Shown one piece after another: positions 6,456-12,932 of a stretch of 20,995 nt of DNA. The position numbers and the translations under genes were made by a program. Under the pieces are notes generated by a model. That model had not been told where the DNA came from, ran no database searches, and was given only the letters and a program-made list of their open reading frames with translations. Source of the stretch: an uncultured bacterium (GTDB lineage: Bacteria > Cyanobacteriota > Vampirovibrionia > Gastranaerophilales > Gastranaerophilaceae); assembly GCA_945910925.1 (NCBI GenBank), contig CAMDZX010000016.1, forward strand, positions 1 to 20,995. Direction: 5' to 3'. Every line of letters begins with the position of its first letter. The first letter of the stretch is position 1.

Positions 6456-7577
6456 ATGATTAAAAGTAATTTAACGAGTTCATTTGTCAGGTCAAACTGT
6501 TTGCAGGGAATTGCAAAAGCAGCACAAAAGCCTGATAAGCTGACCCGTTTTATGCAAAACCGTTTTGTGGGGAAGGTTTGTGACACAGCAGCAGATAATC
6601 CGGTTATCTGTCAATCTTTATTTTCATTAGCAATATGTTGCGGAGCAAGACCTGCAACTAACTATGCAACAACACCGAATAAAAAAGACGCAGGATACGC
6701 ATCCTGTCACTCAATATCTTCAGGTCTTGTCGGTTGGGCTTGGCCTTTCATTTTTGCAACACCTCTTGCAGCAGCGGTAGGATTAATTACAAAGAATCCG
6801 GTAAAATATTTAAAACCGGAAGTAATTAAAAAATTCTATCCGTCTGTCGGAATAGAAGAAGTCATAGAAAACGGAAAGAAAATTAAACGAGTAATGACTA
6901 ATGCAAAAGGTAAAATGCTCAGAGAAAACGGAACCGAAATTTTATCAGAACTTGAACCTTTGAAGATTAAAAATGGAGACTGCAAGAGCCGATTGAAGGA
7001 TATCGAGAAAAAGTTAAGTAAGACAAAAAATCAAAACAAAATAGCTCGACTTAAACAAGAAAAAGCTGAATTAGAAGAAAAAATTGCAACATTTGAACAA
7101 GAGAAAATAAAATTTGAGGCAGAAAACCCTGACTTGTATGTTGACAAAACAGGTGTTGTCCGTTCAAGAACAGTATTTAAAACTAAAAACGGGAAGTATC
7201 AGCTTGATGAAACCGGCGAAAAGTCTGCAAACGGAAAAATCGGTGAAAAGATGGGATGTGTTGTTCAAGAAGACAAAACACCTATAACGGAAGAAGTTGA
7301 AAATGGTATAAATAAGGAACAAAATGTTGCATCCTTCTTTAAATGGATACCGGATACGCTTCTTGCACCTCCAAGAGCAATCTTAACAATCTGGCTGATT
7401 CCTACATTGTTAGGAGTTTTGGGAATAGAAAAGAACAAAAAAACGCCTACAAATATAGCTGTCGCACAAAAAACACAAGCGCAAATAAGCAAACCTTCTA
7501 CGATATCACATCGTGCAAGTATATTCTCAGGTATGCAAACAAACCTTGTTTCAACCAACAAGAAAGGGGGTGTGTAA
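6456..7577 (+). CDS. Hypothetical membrane protein with coiled-coil insert
   Basis: A 373-residue protein I do not recognise. AAGGA upstream supports the Met at 6456; the longer frame from a TTG at 6381 runs through the promoter region and is unlikely. Hydrophobic segments lie at about 49-66, 89-112 and 301-324. Between the second and third is a long soluble stretch with a charged Lys/Glu coiled coil at about 175-225. Near the N-terminus 'FVGKVCDTAADN' (37-48) resembles 'RMGKVIDKTANIDN' of the next gene, and the spacing of the first two membrane segments is also similar, so the two look distantly paralogous. It has ten cysteines, several in the N-terminal region. The stop overlaps the next start (TAATG). 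Likely an inner-membrane protein; function unknown. Confidence 0.8.
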   Translation: MIKSNLTSSFVRSNCLQGIAKAAQKPDKLTRFMQNRFVGKVCDTAADNPVICQSLFSLAICCGARPATNYATTPNKKDAGYASCHSISSGLVGWAWPFIFATPLAAAVGLITKNPVKYLKPEVIKKFYPSVGIEEVIENGKKIKRVMTNAKGKMLRENGTEILSELEPLKIKNGDCKSRLKDIEKKLSKTKNQNKIARLKQEKAELEEKIATFEQEKIKFEAENPDLYVDKTGVVRSRTVFKTKNGKYQLDETGEKSANGKIGEKMGCVVQEDKTPITEEVENGINKEQNVASFFKWIPDTLLAPPRAILTIWLIPTLLGVLGIEKNKKTPTNIAVAQKTQAQISKPSTISHRASIFSGMQTNLVSTNKKGGV

Positions 7578-8212
7578 TGAGTATTACACCAATGCATACA
7601 AGCTATAGCAATAACAAACCTTCTTTCAAAGCTAATCCGACGAAGAAACCTACTACATTTATCAGCCTTGCAACAAGAGCGTCAGTTGCGGCAAAAAAAA
7701 TGGATGATAAGTATAAAGGATTCATAGAAACCTTGGCAGAAAAAGTTGTTGCCCCAATTATTAATTCTAAGCGTATGGGCAAAGTTATAGATAAAACCGC
7801 TAATATTGATAACGGAAAAATGACTGAACATATGGCAACTGTTGGTTCAGTTGTTACAACAACTACATACGCAGGAACGACCCTAATGAATGATAAATTA
7901 GAGAAAAAACCTGCAAGGACACTTGCTCTTAATCAAATAATGGTAACTATTCTTTCAACCATCGGAGCTTATACAATTAACGATAAGGTTGCTAATTTCA
8001 CAAAGAAAATGAGTTACAAATTCTCAGATGCTAACCAATTGTTACCGAAAAAAGTTCTTAACCGAAGGATGAAAGGGTTCAAGGACGCGCAAAAACTACT
8101 TACTTTCTCCTTGATGTACAGATATGTTGCACCGGTACTTGTCACACCTGTCGCTAGTAAAATCGGTAAGGCACTGAATGATAACAGCCCTGTCAAACAA
8201 AATAAAAAATAA
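7577..8212 (+). CDS. Hypothetical membrane protein with N-terminal SFKA motif
   Basis: A 211-residue unknown protein. The ATG shares its A with the TAA of the preceding gene (TAATG), and AAAGGGGG lies just upstream, so translation is probably coupled. The first ~30 residues are polar and rich in Ser, Asn and Lys, with 'SFKA' at 16-19; this is not a signal peptide. Hydrophobic segments are at about 84-104, 116-135 and 173-197, with basic residues between them. 'GKVIDKTANIDN' at 68-79 echoes the preceding protein. A strong terminator follows 20 bp after the stop. It probably acts with its neighbour in the membrane; no enzymatic motif is visible. Confidence 0.85.
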   Translation: MSITPMHTSYSNNKPSFKANPTKKPTTFISLATRASVAAKKMDDKYKGFIETLAEKVVAPIINSKRMGKVIDKTANIDNGKMTEHMATVGSVVTTTTYAGTTLMNDKLEKKPARTLALNQIMVTILSTIGAYTINDKVANFTKKMSYKFSDANQLLPKKVLNRRMKGFKDAQKLLTFSLMYRYVAPVLVTPVASKIGKALNDNSPVKQNKK

Positions 8213-8231
8213 TTCAAGAATTAAGACAGAT

Positions 8232-8262
8232 ATAAAAAGCCGGCATGTTGCCGGCTTTTTAT
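8232..8262. terminator. Strong intrinsic terminator, bidirectional
   Basis: A perfect 14-bp stem (ATAAAAAGCCGGCA, 8232-8245, with its complement 8249-8262) and a 3-nt loop. The GC core is flanked by A and T runs, so it can terminate both the membrane-protein pair and anything arriving on the minus strand, such as the exporter remnant. Confidence 0.92.
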
Positions 8263-8271
8263 GTATAAACA

Positions 8272-8424
8272 CTATTTTTCATTGTGGAATTTAGGACTTT
8301 TTAGTAAAAATATCAGAGGTATCATAACAAGACAAGCGATTGCAAAAATTCTACTGAAACTTGATAATATCAGTTTTGATTGATTTGAGATAAGTTTGAT
8401 AAACGCATAATAAATATTTAAAAG
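8272..8424 (-). pseudogene. C-terminal remnant of a DHA2/EmrB-type MFS exporter
   Basis: The minus strand encodes an uninterrupted ~50-codon tail ending in TAG at 8272-8274. It reads '..LLNIYYAFIKLISNQ', then 'LILSSFSRIFAIACLVMIPL', then 'IFLLKSPKFHNEK'. The pattern of a helix with 'NQ..LI', a short turn, 'IF' and a final hydrophobic helix closing with 'LLK.P' matches the last transmembrane segment of EmrB-like drug exporters as I recall it. Upstream in frame there is a TGA, and the rest of the gene is missing, replaced by the 8433-8467 hairpin and the next gene. I read it as the leftover end of a deleted exporter gene. It is short enough that chance similarity remains possible. Confidence 0.45.
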
Positions 8425-8432
8425 TAAAAAGA

Positions 8433-8467
8433 AGTCGGGTGGAAATGATAATCATTTTCACCCGACT
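8433..8467 (-). terminator. Intrinsic terminator of the 8492-8953 gene
   Basis: A 17-bp stem with one imperfect pair (AGTCGGGTGG.. 8433-8449; 8451-8467) and a very short loop. On the minus strand it is followed by TTCTTTTTACTTTT, a good T-rich tail, and lies 25 bp after the stop of the minus-strand gene. Confidence 0.85.
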
Positions 8468-8491
8468 GAACTTCTATTTTTTATTTAAAAA

Positions 8492-8953
8492 CTAAACTAT
8501 TTGTTTTTGAACAGCTGCTTTATCTGTATATTTTTGATCAATTTGCCCTGATTTGTATGCATGATCTTGAGCAATTTTACCAAGAAAAGCAAGTCCTATT
8601 GCACCAACTGTTCCTGCCAAAGCGGCTCTTGGATTTTTAGCGACTTTACTTGCAACTTTTGCAAACGATTCACTTATTGGTTTATTTGAAATCTTTTGAG
8701 AAATAGCTTTTAATGCCTTTTCTGTATATTTTGCAAAATTATTAGCAACTTTTGTAAATAAAGGAGCTTTTTTTGCTTTTAGATACCCAACACCACCCAT
8801 AGTTCCTAAAACACCTGCTGCCTTTAAATATGTTGTTGCGTCATTCTTTAAATGTGCACCTGCACAATCTGCACGGTTACCAAATGAACCTTTTGTTGAA
8901 TCTGTTGCTACTTCTGCAATTCTTGGTATTGCACCCATACCTAATAATGTCAT
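8492..8953 (-). CDS. Hypothetical small glycine-rich membrane protein
   Basis: A 153-residue protein I cannot assign. GAGGT lies 5 nt before the ATG at 8953. Two short Gly/Ala-rich hydrophobic stretches, at about 44-58 ('AAGVLGTMGGVGYL') and 109-125 ('RAALAGTVGAIGLAFLG'), carry GxxxG-like spacing typical of packed membrane helices. Between them is a basic, Lys/Ala-rich helical region (60-108). The N-terminus (MTLLGMGAIPR) is not a signal peptide. The gene stands alone with its own terminator, in an accessory-looking zone between the exporter remnant and the repeat island. Function unknown. Confidence 0.8.
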   Translation of the reverse strand: MTLLGMGAIPRIAEVATDSTKGSFGNRADCAGAHLKNDATTYLKAAGVLGTMGGVGYLKAKKAPLFTKVANNFAKYTEKALKAISQKISNKPISESFAKVASKVAKNPRAALAGTVGAIGLAFLGKIAQDHAYKSGQIDQKYTDKAAVQKQIV

Positions 8954-9140
8954 AATTTACCTCAACTTTCCCCTATTTTTAGGATTTAACTTAACTGCTT
9001 ACTCTCATGTAAAGTTTTTGAGTTTATGACAATTGCCCCGCCCCGCCCCATCACATCATATCATATCATATAGGGCATTATAACTGAGTTTGAGGGGTAT
9101 TAAAATTCATATTTACATTTCGTTACAATGTTAAGATATA
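8954..9140. other. Gene-free region with two pentanucleotide microsatellites
   Basis: No gene is seen. It holds GCCCC repeated three times (9035-9049), directly followed by about four TCATA-like units (9051-9070). The C-rich block is striking against the AT-rich surroundings. No convincing promoter for the 8953 gene was found. Confidence 0.6.
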
Positions 9141-9180
9141 TTACTAAATGACTAAGTAAATGAGTTACTGAGTGATTATT
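9141..9180 (+). repeat. Octamer repeat array, left end of repeat island
   Basis: Five contiguous 8-bp units in phase: TTACTAAA, TGACTAAG, TAAATGAG, TTACTGAG, TGATTATT. Two further related units (9123-9138) lie just before, shifted by 2 bp. The same motif occurs in inverted orientation at 9698-9737. Confidence 0.6.
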
Positions 9181-9697
9181 TCATGCATCCTTTTCCCATT
9201 TTTTCACACTGCTGTCCCGAATAATTTTACAAAAATAGTACTGTCATGCTGAATAGCCGGCGAAATATGGCATTTGTTTTTTAGCTATAGGTCGGGTTTC
9301 AACCCGACAAATTCCCGTAGATTAGGCAAAACCACAACAAATAGAATTTATCAATCAAACCCTCACCAAGAAATTTATGTTTTCGCACAGCTCAAACAAA
9401 TTTCTATCCTCTCCCTCGGAGATGGGAATTACCCAATAAACACAACTATTCATGTCATGCTGAACTTTACATTTACCCCTTTCAGCATCTTATTAACGTT
9501 GGAGTTTTAGATTTAACGTTATGACGTTTTATTTTTTGTTCCCAATTGGTAAGATTCCGAAACAAGTTCGAAATGACAGTTTTTTGAAATATTATGGATA
9601 AATAATTTAAAAGGTCATGTAGTTTCAACCCGACGAAAGTCATGTAGTCACGTGGGTTGGGCAAAAGAAAAGAAAGGATGCAATTTTTTGCACCAAA
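9181..9697. repeat. Island of short palindromic repeats, no gene
   Basis: No credible gene; the short open frames here consist of the repeats themselves. Seen in order: GTCATGCTGAA (9243-9253); the palindrome GTCGGGTTTCAACCCGAC (9291-9308); an imperfect CCTCTCC/GGAGATG palindrome near 9410-9427; TGTCATGCTGAA with its partner TTCAGCAT (9453-9464, 9481-9488); a near-palindrome ATTCCGAAACAAGTTCGAAAT (9554-9574 region) ending ATGACA (9573-9578); and CAACCC/GGGTTG (9626-9631, 9654-9659) with GTCATGTAGT twice (9614, 9639). Similar 'TGTCATxCTGAAC..' and 'TTCCGAAACAAGTTCGG' units are dispersed non-coding repeats in many bacterial genomes, from memory. Confidence 0.6.
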
Positions 9698-9737
9698 ATA
9701 AACCACTCAGTCACCTTGTAACTCAGTAACTATGTTA
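9698..9737 (-). repeat. Octamer repeat array, right end of repeat island, inverted
   Basis: Read on the minus strand: TAACATAG, TTACTGAG, TTACAAGG, TGACTGAG, TGGTTTAT, five units in phase. This mirrors the array at 9141-9180; both are followed, in their own orientation, by a TGCATCCTT stretch (near 9183-9192 and 9673-9682). Confidence 0.6.
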
Positions 9738-9750
9738 CCTCCATTTACCC

Positions 9751-10740
9751 CTAAAATATCAGAGCAAGTTTATAACAATCTTTTTCTTTAAACCTTTTAT
9801 ACGCGGCTTCTATATCTTCAAACTTATACGAATCTGTTATAAGAAAATCGGTTGATATTTTACCTTCTGAGATTAATTTAAGCAAATAATCACAATTAAC
9901 GGCATCCACTCCGCCTGTCTTAAAGATAAGATTTTTACCGTACATTTCATTTAGCGGAAGTATTTGGGGTTTTTCATACATTGCAACAACAGAAACAACT
10001 GCATTAGGTCTTGCTATTCTCCACGCCGTTTCAAAAGTATTTTCTCCACCCGCAACCTCAATCACCGCATCATAACATGCGTTTTTTGTGTCAATTCCGA
10101 TTTCATCAGCCAAACCTAATTCAAGAGCGTAAGATGCACGTTTTTTATCAACTTCAAAAACTGTTACTTTCTTTGCGTCCAACAATTTTGCACCCATCAT
10201 CGCACATAATCCGACAGGTCCTGCACCTATAACCGCTACGTTATTCCCTTTGGAAATATTCGCAATTTCTGCCCCCCAATAACCGCTTGAAAGAATATCT
10301 CCGACAAACAAAGCCGAATCATAAGAAACGTTATCGGGGATTTTATTCAATCCGCAATCCGCAAAAGGCACTCTGACAAATTCCGCCTGAGCACCATCAA
10401 TCCTGCATCCAAGCTCCCATCCGCCATTTACACAGTTATTTATAAACCCGTGCCTGCAAAACCAACATTCACCGCAAAAGGTTATACAATTAGCTGCAAC
10501 TCGGTCACCGATTTTCAGGTTATTTATACCTGAGCCTAAACTCACGACTTCACCGACAAACTCATGACCTAATATTGTATCAGGTACATATCTCGGTACG
10601 GCATCGTTTATTATGTGCAAATCGCTTGTGCATATTGCCGAGCGTTTAACTTTAACAATCGCATCTCTCGGATGAAGGATTTCGGGAACAGGTTTTTCTA
10701 CAACCCTTATTCCGCCGTTAAAAGGAATTACGCCTTTCAT
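9751..10740 (-). CDS. Zinc-dependent alcohol dehydrogenase (MDR family)
   Basis: A 329-residue medium-chain dehydrogenase that oxidises an alcohol or reduces a carbonyl with NAD(P). Catalytic zinc ligands are Cys37, His59 and Glu60 ('GHE') with Asp148; the structural zinc site is Cys89, Cys92, Cys95 and Cys103. The Rossmann motif is GAGPVG at 172-177, followed by 'VFEVDKKR' whose acidic residues suggest NAD rather than NADP. It begins 2 bp after the transketolase-half stop, with AAGG upstream, so it is the third gene of wecG-tkt-adh. TarJ, which makes ribitol 5-phosphate for teichoic acid, belongs to the same superfamily; the company of a TagA-like enzyme makes a polyol or sugar role attractive, but the substrate cannot be read from sequence. 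Confidence 0.9.
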   Translation of the reverse strand: MKGVIPFNGGIRVVEKPVPEILHPRDAIVKVKRSAICTSDLHIINDAVPRYVPDTILGHEFVGEVVSLGSGINNLKIGDRVAANCITFCGECWFCRHGFINNCVNGGWELGCRIDGAQAEFVRVPFADCGLNKIPDNVSYDSALFVGDILSSGYWGAEIANISKGNNVAVIGAGPVGLCAMMGAKLLDAKKVTVFEVDKKRASYALELGLADEIGIDTKNACYDAVIEVAGGENTFETAWRIARPNAVVSVVAMYEKPQILPLNEMYGKNLIFKTGGVDAVNCDYLLKLISEGKISTDFLITDSYKFEDIEAAYKRFKEKDCYKLALIF

Positions 10741-10742
10741 AA

Positions 10743-11564
10743 TTAACCTTGAAGCTCTGCCAAAGCTTTTTCAAACTGTTCATCATTAGGGGCTTTGCCG
10801 TGCCAAGCCGCAGTATTTTCCATGAAAGAAACCCCTTTTCCTTTTACGGTATCGGCAATTATTGCAAAAGGCTTGTCCGATTTATTATTCTTTGCTTTTT
10901 CTATCGCATCATAAATCTGTTGAATATCATGCCCGTCAATTACAATTGTTTCCCAATTAAAAGCCTTAATTTTTTCTTCCAGAGAATCAAGTGACATAAT
11001 ATCTTCCGTACATCCGTCAATTTGGTATCTGTTTCTGTCTACAATTGCCACTAAATTGTTCAATTTTCTGTGAGAAGCCTGCATAAACGCTTCCCAGCAA
11101 GAGCCTTCCTGTAATTCTCCATCTCCAAGATAGACAAAAACATGCGCAGGGTTTTCATCAAGTTTAAGCCCGATTGCCATACCGCACCCGATAGAAAGTC
11201 CTTGTCCGAGAGAACCTGTTGAAACTTCGACCCCTTTCAAAAGCTTTTTGCAAGGATGACCTTGAAGTTTTGAACCGAATTTTCTAAATGTCATCAAATC
11301 TTCCTTCGGGAGAAAGCCTTTTTGTGAGAGTACCGAATATAAAATCGCAGAAGCATGACCTTTTGAAAGAATAAACCTGTCTCTTTTTTCATCTAATTCA
11401 GGTGTGATATTCATACATTTGTGATAAAGAACAGTCATAATATCCGCTGCGGAAAAAGCACCTCCGATATGACCTGATTTTGAACCGTGAACCATTTTTA
11501 ACACGTTAATTCTTGAGTCTTTTGCAAGTTCTTTTAATTCTTTGATTTCATCAGCAGTCAGCAT
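10743..11564 (-). CDS. Transketolase, N-terminal (TPP-binding) subunit only
   Basis: A 273-residue protein equal to the first third to half of transketolase. It has 'SGHIGGAFSAAD' (30-41), 'LSKGHASAILY' (67-77), 'STGSLGQGLSIG' (115-126), the thiamine diphosphate motif starting 'GDGELQEGSCWEA' (147-159) and ending in Asn-Asn and 'DRN' (169-178), and 'WHGK' (254-257). The pyrimidine-binding and C-terminal domains are absent. Split transketolases made of two subunits are known, normally with the second gene directly downstream, but here the next gene (2 bp later) is an alcohol dehydrogenase. Activity therefore needs a partner encoded elsewhere, or the protein does something else. GGAGGT precedes the ATG, which overlaps the upstream TAA (TAATG), implying translational coupling. 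Confidence 0.93.
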   Translation of the reverse strand: MLTADEIKELKELAKDSRINVLKMVHGSKSGHIGGAFSAADIMTVLYHKCMNITPELDEKRDRFILSKGHASAILYSVLSQKGFLPKEDLMTFRKFGSKLQGHPCKKLLKGVEVSTGSLGQGLSIGCGMAIGLKLDENPAHVFVYLGDGELQEGSCWEAFMQASHRKLNNLVAIVDRNRYQIDGCTEDIMSLDSLEEKIKAFNWETIVIDGHDIQQIYDAIEKAKNNKSDKPFAIIADTVKGKGVSFMENTAAWHGKAPNDEQFEKALAELQG

Positions 11565-12289
11565 TATTTACCTCCGATACGATATTTTAAAACCTTTAAA
11601 ACAAACAAAGGCAGAGCAGGGAAAATCCTCTTAAACCGCTCCGGTTGTTTGATTGTCCTGTATAACCATTCAAGTCCGAGTTTTTGATAGATTTCAGGCG
11701 CTCTTTCTACAACACCCGACCATACATCAAAACTTCCGCCGACACCTATCATCAAGCCTGAGTCAAGACGTTTTTTGGCTTCATATACAAATTTCTCCTG
11801 TTTTGGCGAACCAAGAGCAACAAGTATAAGTTTTGAAGACGAGTTTTTTAATTCGTCCATAATTTCATCCCACTCATCAAAATAGCCATCATGATAGTAT
11901 GCAATATTCAAGTCAGGCAATTCACGTTTCAGATTTAAAACTGCCTTCTCAACAATTTCGGGTTTTGCACCTATAAGAGCGATTGGAAGTTTTTTTTCGG
12001 CTGCAACATTAATCATCTCTCTTGCAAAATCTATACCTGCAATGCGATTAACATTTTCGCCCATTATTTTTAGCCCGATTTTAACACCGATTCCGTCAGG
12101 AATAACCATTTCAGCTTTGTTCAAAATCTCAGCAAAATCAGAATCGTTGTGTGCGGTTTCAAACATCTCGGGATTAATCGTAACAACTTGCGAAACTTTA
12201 TCAGCCGACATTAACTCAGTTGCATTTGCAACCGCTCCCGAAAAATCGTATGTATCAATTTCGTAACCTAATAACTTGACTCTTTTCAT
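11564..12289 (-). CDS. WecG/TagA/CpsF-family glycosyltransferase (GT26)
   Basis: A 241-residue glycosyltransferase that moves a sugar, for example N-acetylmannosamine(uronate), onto a lipid-linked carrier at the inner membrane face. Signature motifs are 'TINPEM' (37-42), 'IPDGIG' (63-68), 'LGSPKQEKF' (159-167), 'GVGGSFDVWSG' (182-192) and the basic C-terminal tail 'GLEWLYR..KQPERFKR' (205-221), which is the membrane-contacting appendage in TagA. I choose the second Met (12289): the protein then starts MKRVKLLG like relatives, and Thr37 and Asp65 fall at the positions I recall for the TagA active site. An alternative ATG lies 9 bp upstream at 12298 but overlaps a TATAAT. Neither start has a Shine-Dalgarno. 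First gene of the operon with the transketolase half and the dehydrogenase. Confidence 0.92.
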   Translation of the reverse strand: MKRVKLLGYEIDTYDFSGAVANATELMSADKVSQVVTINPEMFETAHNDSDFAEILNKAEMVIPDGIGVKIGLKIMGENVNRIAGIDFAREMINVAAEKKLPIALIGAKPEIVEKAVLNLKRELPDLNIAYYHDGYFDEWDEIMDELKNSSSKLILVALGSPKQEKFVYEAKKRLDSGLMIGVGGSFDVWSGVVERAPEIYQKLGLEWLYRTIKQPERFKRIFPALPLFVLKVLKYRIGGK

Positions 12290-12296
12290 TACTAAC

Positions 12297-12302
12297 ATTA
12301 TA
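12297..12302 (-). promoter_or_regulatory. Putative -10 element of the wecG operon
   Basis: TATAAT on the minus strand, followed by 7 nt and then the ATG at 12289. Transcription would begin at or within a base of that ATG, giving a leaderless message, consistent with the missing ribosome site. No clear -35 is present. Confidence 0.45.
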
Positions 12303-12352
12303 CTGAAAACAAAATATTTTGTGATTATGTATTTTAGATAGGAGATACAAAT

Positions 12353-12661
12353 ATGAAAAAATTATTAGCAACATTGATTACACTTTCTTTTGTTGGCGGG
12401 GCTTTTGCAGCAACAACTTATACCGAATCAGTAGTAAATAAGTGGACTGCACCTATCGCTCAAAAAGAGCAACAACTTCAAGCTAAAAAAGCAGCAGCAG
12501 AAAAAGCACAAAAAGAAAGACAAGAAGCTCAAAAGAAAAAACAAGAAGAATACAAAAAACAACAAGAAGCTCAAAAGAAACAAATAGAACAAGCTAAAAA
12601 AGCTCATCAACAAAAAATGGAACAAAAGAAAAAAGATTTTCAAAATCTTTTGAAATATTAA
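12353..12661 (+). CDS. Small secreted Lys/Gln/Glu-rich helical protein
   Basis: A 102-residue protein with a clear signal peptide (MKKLLATLITLSFVGGAFA, cleavage likely after Ala19). The mature part has a short polar head (20-37) and then about 60 residues made almost only of Lys, Gln, Glu and Ala, predicted to form a long charged helix or coiled coil. A 14-codon unit is repeated at DNA level: the same 18 bases occur at 12521 and 12563. AGGAG lies 8 nt before the ATG. It is divergent from the wecG operon (63 bp between starts) and followed by a strong terminator. Exported, probably periplasmic or surface; could be a filament or polymer-binding helix. Function unknown. Confidence 0.85.
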   Translation: MKKLLATLITLSFVGGAFAATTYTESVVNKWTAPIAQKEQQLQAKKAAAEKAQKERQEAQKKKQEEYKKQQEAQKKQIEQAKKAHQQKMEQKKKDFQNLLKY

Positions 12662-12679
12662 TGATTTAACAGATTATCA

Positions 12680-12729
12680 AACAAATAACCCCTCAATCTC
12701 CTATATTAAAGATTAAGGGGTTATTTGTT
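12680..12729. terminator. Strong intrinsic terminator
   Basis: A 20-bp stem with one mismatch (12680-12699 with 12710-12729) and a 10-nt loop, 18 bp after the stop of the small secreted protein gene. The CCCC/GGGG core is flanked by A/T-rich arms. It is followed by a second weaker inverted repeat GTCGGTTT/AAACTGAC (12757-12776). Confidence 0.85.
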
Positions 12730-12932
12730 AATAAAGTATTTTAGTGTCATTGCAATGTCGGTTTTATTAAACTGACAATAAAATATTATTATCCGATCAC
12801 TTTTACCATTTACCCAAACTCACTTATAAATAAATAGATTACATTTTGTAAACCTTTTTATAGTTCGTGAAATTTAGATTTTCTAAAACTCTTTATATTT
12901 ATGTATTTATGTACTAATAAGGAGAGTTGTAT

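Noticed and set aside
7343..7576. N-terminal extension of the 7577 gene overlapping the upstream gene
   Set aside because: Out-of-frame overlap with a real gene; TAATG junction and AAAGGGGG support the ATG at 7577.
9035..9049. G-quadruplex on the minus strand
   Set aside because: Only three adjacent G4 runs are present; a fourth is too far away.
9274..9510. 78-codon open frame (+) in the repeat island
   Set aside because: Runs straight through the palindromic repeats, has no ribosome site and its translation resembles no protein.
9482..9706. 74-codon open frame (-) in the repeat island
   Set aside because: Also made of repeat sequence; low-complexity translation and no start signals.
9035..9737. 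CRISPR array
   Set aside because: Repeats are 5-18 bp, degenerate and not separated by regular unique spacers; no cas gene is near.
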